Origin: CAYNSB01 sp964399625
GTDB lineage: Bacteria > Planctomycetota > Phycisphaerae > Phycisphaerales > UBA1924
DNA: 64,000 bases
Reading direction: 5' to 3'
Assembly (NCBI GenBank): GCA_964399625.1
Contig: CAYNSB010000004.1
Span: 1-64,000 of the forward strand
Every line of letters starts with the position of its first letter. Positions within the stretch are counted from its first letter, which is position 1. The notes under the pieces are model-generated. The model ran no database searches. It was given only the letters and a program-made list of their open reading frames with translations, and was not told the DNA's origin. The position numbers were made by a program, and so were the translations under genes. This document shows positions 61,878-64,000 of the stretch, one piece after another.

Positions 61878-63956
61878 TTATTTTCCGCTCGACATGAGCC
61901 CGATGATCGTCGCGGTCATCGCGATGAGCGCCTTCATCAGGCTCTCGCCGGCGATGAGCCCGGACGCGACGGGGACGTTGTACGTCTCGCACGTCTTCTT
62001 CGCCATCTTGCCCCAGACCCACGTCAGCACGGCGCCGATCGCGAACGAGAACGCGCTGGCGAAGGGCACGACCCACGACAGGCCCAGCCCCATCGCGCTG
62101 GGGAAGTACTTGCGCGCCTTGGGCGGGACGATGAACTTCTCGATGAGCGGCAGCGCGATGCCCAAGAGGCACCCGATCACGAGAGCGTACTTGGCCGAGT
62201 CCGCGAGCGAACTGATGCCCTGCGTCAGCACCTGGGCGATGCGGTACCAGCTCTGCGTGCCCGGCGCGGGGAACTTCTCGAGCACCGCCTTGGTCGGCAC
62301 CATCAGGTACCAGATGGGCACGATGGCAAGCGTTCCGAAGAACACGCCAAAGAACTGCGCCAGGAACTGACGCCGCGGGTTCGCCCCGAGCAGGTACCCG
62401 CTCTTGAGGTCCGTGAGCAGGTCCGCCGAAGACGAAGCGCTGTTGGCGGCGATGCCCGCGGAGGCGAGGTTGGGGATGATCTGCTTAGGGTGCAGGATCG
62501 CGAACGTGAGCTGCATCACCTTGCCCATCGCGCCGATGGGGGTCGTGTCCGTCTCGCCCGTCGCCCGGCACGCGACCATGGACAGAACGAACGACATGCC
62601 CACCGCGATGAGCCCCGCCCACCAGGAGATATGGAACGCGACGTACTGAACCACGACCATCGCGATCGCGATGGGGATCATGCCCGCGAACATCCACCAC
62701 GACGGAACCTCGATGTCCTTGAGGTTGTCCCGCGTGGAGGCGCCCATGCGCGACTCCTCGCGCGACTTGGTGAACGCGCGCCCGATGGTGCGCCATTGCA
62801 TCGCCAGGGACGTGAGGCTCGCGAAGACCATCAGCCCCGTGCCGCCCCACAGCGCCCAGCGGTACACATGGAAGATCGTGCCGCCGCCGACGAGCTCGAT
62901 CGAGCGGACGTACCCCGCAGTGCCCGCGTGGGCGATGTCCATCTGGATCAGGCGCGGCGCCACGAAGAAGTACAGGAGCAGCGAGCCAGCGAGCATCGAG
63001 AGCGAGACACGCAGGCCCGTGATCATGCCCGCGCCGATGAGCAGCACGCTGGGCTGGAACCCGCCGTCGATCATCGCCTTCGCGCTGGGCGTCGCCTTGG
63101 AGAACCAGGGCACCAGCTCGCCCTTGTCGCTGATCGCGAAATAGCCCTTCTCCGGGTAGAGCGCGGCGAACTGGATGTCGAAGAGCTTGGTCTTGAAGAA
63201 CTCGAACGTTCTCGCGAGGATACCGATCTTGCCCGCGCTGTCCTCGTCGGTGTTCAGGATGCCCACGATCGCCCCGGCGCCCAGCGCGATCACCAGCGAG
63301 TACGCCTTGTAGATCGCCTCCTTGCTCGCGCTATAGAGGCTCTTGAGCGTCTCGGCGGCCGCGATGCCCGAGGGGAACGGCAGCTGCTCGTGGTTGATCA
63401 TCTGCCGCTTCATGGGGATGGCGAGGAACACGCCCATGAGCCCCGTGCACAGCGTGAACGCGCCCACGAGCCACCAGGGCTGGACCGCCCACGTGCTCAC
63501 GTCCGCCGAGGTCTTGCCCTCGGGTGCCGTGTTGAGCAGGAGCAGCGCGCCGAACATCGTCGCGATCGTGGAGCCCGTGGAGTACCCCGCCGCGGAGGCG
63601 GTGGACTGCATGCAGTTGTTCTCGAGGATCGACATCTGCGAGAGCCGGCCGCCCGAGAGCAGGCGCATGCCGTTCCAGATCACGAAGCTCATCACGCACG
63701 CCGTGATCGCCACGCCGAACGACCAACCGATGGAGAGCGTCGTGTACAGGTTCGACGCCGCCATGAGCATGCCCAGGATGCCGCCCATGACCACGGCCCG
63801 CAGCGTGAGCTGCGGCATCTTGTCGCCGCGGTACACGTGCTTGAACCAGTGCTCGTCCTTCTGCTCAGGAGTCGCGTTGTCCGGAAGAGGGGGCACGCCC
63901 TCGGGGTGCGCGGCCTCGATCGTCTGCGACGGGTCCTCGACGGCAATGCCGGACAT
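61878..63956 (-). CDS. OPT-family oligopeptide transporter
   Basis: A 692-residue polytopic inner-membrane protein of the OPT (oligopeptide/metal-chelate) superfamily with about 14-16 helices. Typical segments include RAVVMGGILGMLMAASNLY, the loop ENNCMQSTASAAGYSTGST, and LPFPSGIAAAETLKSLY. It would import peptides or metal-peptide complexes by proton coupling. The start at 63956 has an AGGAG site at eight bases. It is convergent with the secreted-protein gene. Confidence 0.9.
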   Translation of the reverse strand: MSGIAVEDPSQTIEAAHPEGVPPLPDNATPEQKDEHWFKHVYRGDKMPQLTLRAVVMGGILGMLMAASNLYTTLSIGWSFGVAITACVMSFVIWNGMRLLSGGRLSQMSILENNCMQSTASAAGYSTGSTIATMFGALLLLNTAPEGKTSADVSTWAVQPWWLVGAFTLCTGLMGVFLAIPMKRQMINHEQLPFPSGIAAAETLKSLYSASKEAIYKAYSLVIALGAGAIVGILNTDEDSAGKIGILARTFEFFKTKLFDIQFAALYPEKGYFAISDKGELVPWFSKATPSAKAMIDGGFQPSVLLIGAGMITGLRVSLSMLAGSLLLYFFVAPRLIQMDIAHAGTAGYVRSIELVGGGTIFHVYRWALWGGTGLMVFASLTSLAMQWRTIGRAFTKSREESRMGASTRDNLKDIEVPSWWMFAGMIPIAIAMVVVQYVAFHISWWAGLIAVGMSFVLSMVACRATGETDTTPIGAMGKVMQLTFAILHPKQIIPNLASAGIAANSASSSADLLTDLKSGYLLGANPRRQFLAQFFGVFFGTLAIVPIWYLMVPTKAVLEKFPAPGTQSWYRIAQVLTQGISSLADSAKYALVIGCLLGIALPLIEKFIVPPKARKYFPSAMGLGLSWVVPFASAFSFAIGAVLTWVWGKMAKKTCETYNVPVASGLIAGESLMKALIAMTATIIGLMSSGK

Positions 63957-64000
63957 GGGATCTCCTGTGCTGGCGCGGAATGGTCTGGGCGGCGCCGGGG

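Noticed and set aside
1..64000. CRISPR array, prophage or insertion sequence
   Set aside because: No regularly spaced identical repeats, integrase, transposase or phage structural genes were seen. The fibre-like protein at 24806 carries a signal peptide and stands with secreted proteins.

Overview
This 64 kb window is chromosomal DNA of very high GC content, most likely from a planctomycete of the class Phycisphaerae. The evidence is indirect but consistent. There are secreted proteins ending in GC-type dockerin repeats (YANCDGN...ADFVCFL), a prepilin with an H-X9-DG-like end, and a PEP-CTERM-like tail. There is also a paired ECF sigma factor and Ser/Thr kinase with TPR repeats, a bacterial topoisomerase VI B subunit, and short palindromic elements inserted inside conserved genes. 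No phage, insertion sequence, CRISPR array or rRNA was seen. One tRNA is present (tRNA-Tyr, GTA). Layout, 1-21 kb: mostly housekeeping. It starts inside the top6B gene, followed by an anti-sigma kinase / STAS antagonist pair, a very long secretin with its own terminator, coaX, an MnmE-like GTPase lacking key motifs, a TPR membrane protein and an RluD-type pseudouridine synthase. An MBOAT/SGNH acetylation pair, rlmN, a lipoprotein, ispH, a small membrane protein with a prepilin, and the trigger factor gene complete this part. Layout, 21-29.8 kb: tRNA-Tyr, three secreted surface proteins (two with GC-type dockerins), then a kinase/ECF sigma pair. Layout, 29.9-39.7 kb: the most unusual part. Seven co-directional genes lie end to end, mostly with start and stop codons overlapping: HMG-CoA reductase, a UbiA-like prenyltransferase, a PEP-synthase-like (rifampicin-phosphotransferase-like) enzyme, a BtaA/DUF3419-like aminocarboxypropyl transferase, a dolichol/phytol-kinase-like membrane protein, a GNAT acyltransferase and an acyl-CoA-ligase-like enzyme. 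Together they look like a pathway for an undescribed isoprenoid-derived, possibly homoserine-type, lipid. The product is an inference. Layout, 39.8-47.2 kb: an antisense five-gene module (SWIM protein, DUF5691, MoxR AAA+ ATPase, DUF5682, VWA), translationally coupled; this set recurs in other bacteria but its role is unknown. Layout, 47.4-64 kb: two glycosyltransferases, mutL, hldE, an ASCH-domain gene overlapping a zinc-ribbon gene, a zinc-type dehydrogenase, small membrane proteins, an HTH regulator overlapping an unknown gene, polX, ffh, a secreted protein and an OPT-family transporter. Genes are tightly packed. Starts were chosen from family alignments known to me, upstream AGGAG-like sites, and start/stop overlaps. 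All functional calls rest on motif recognition without database searches.
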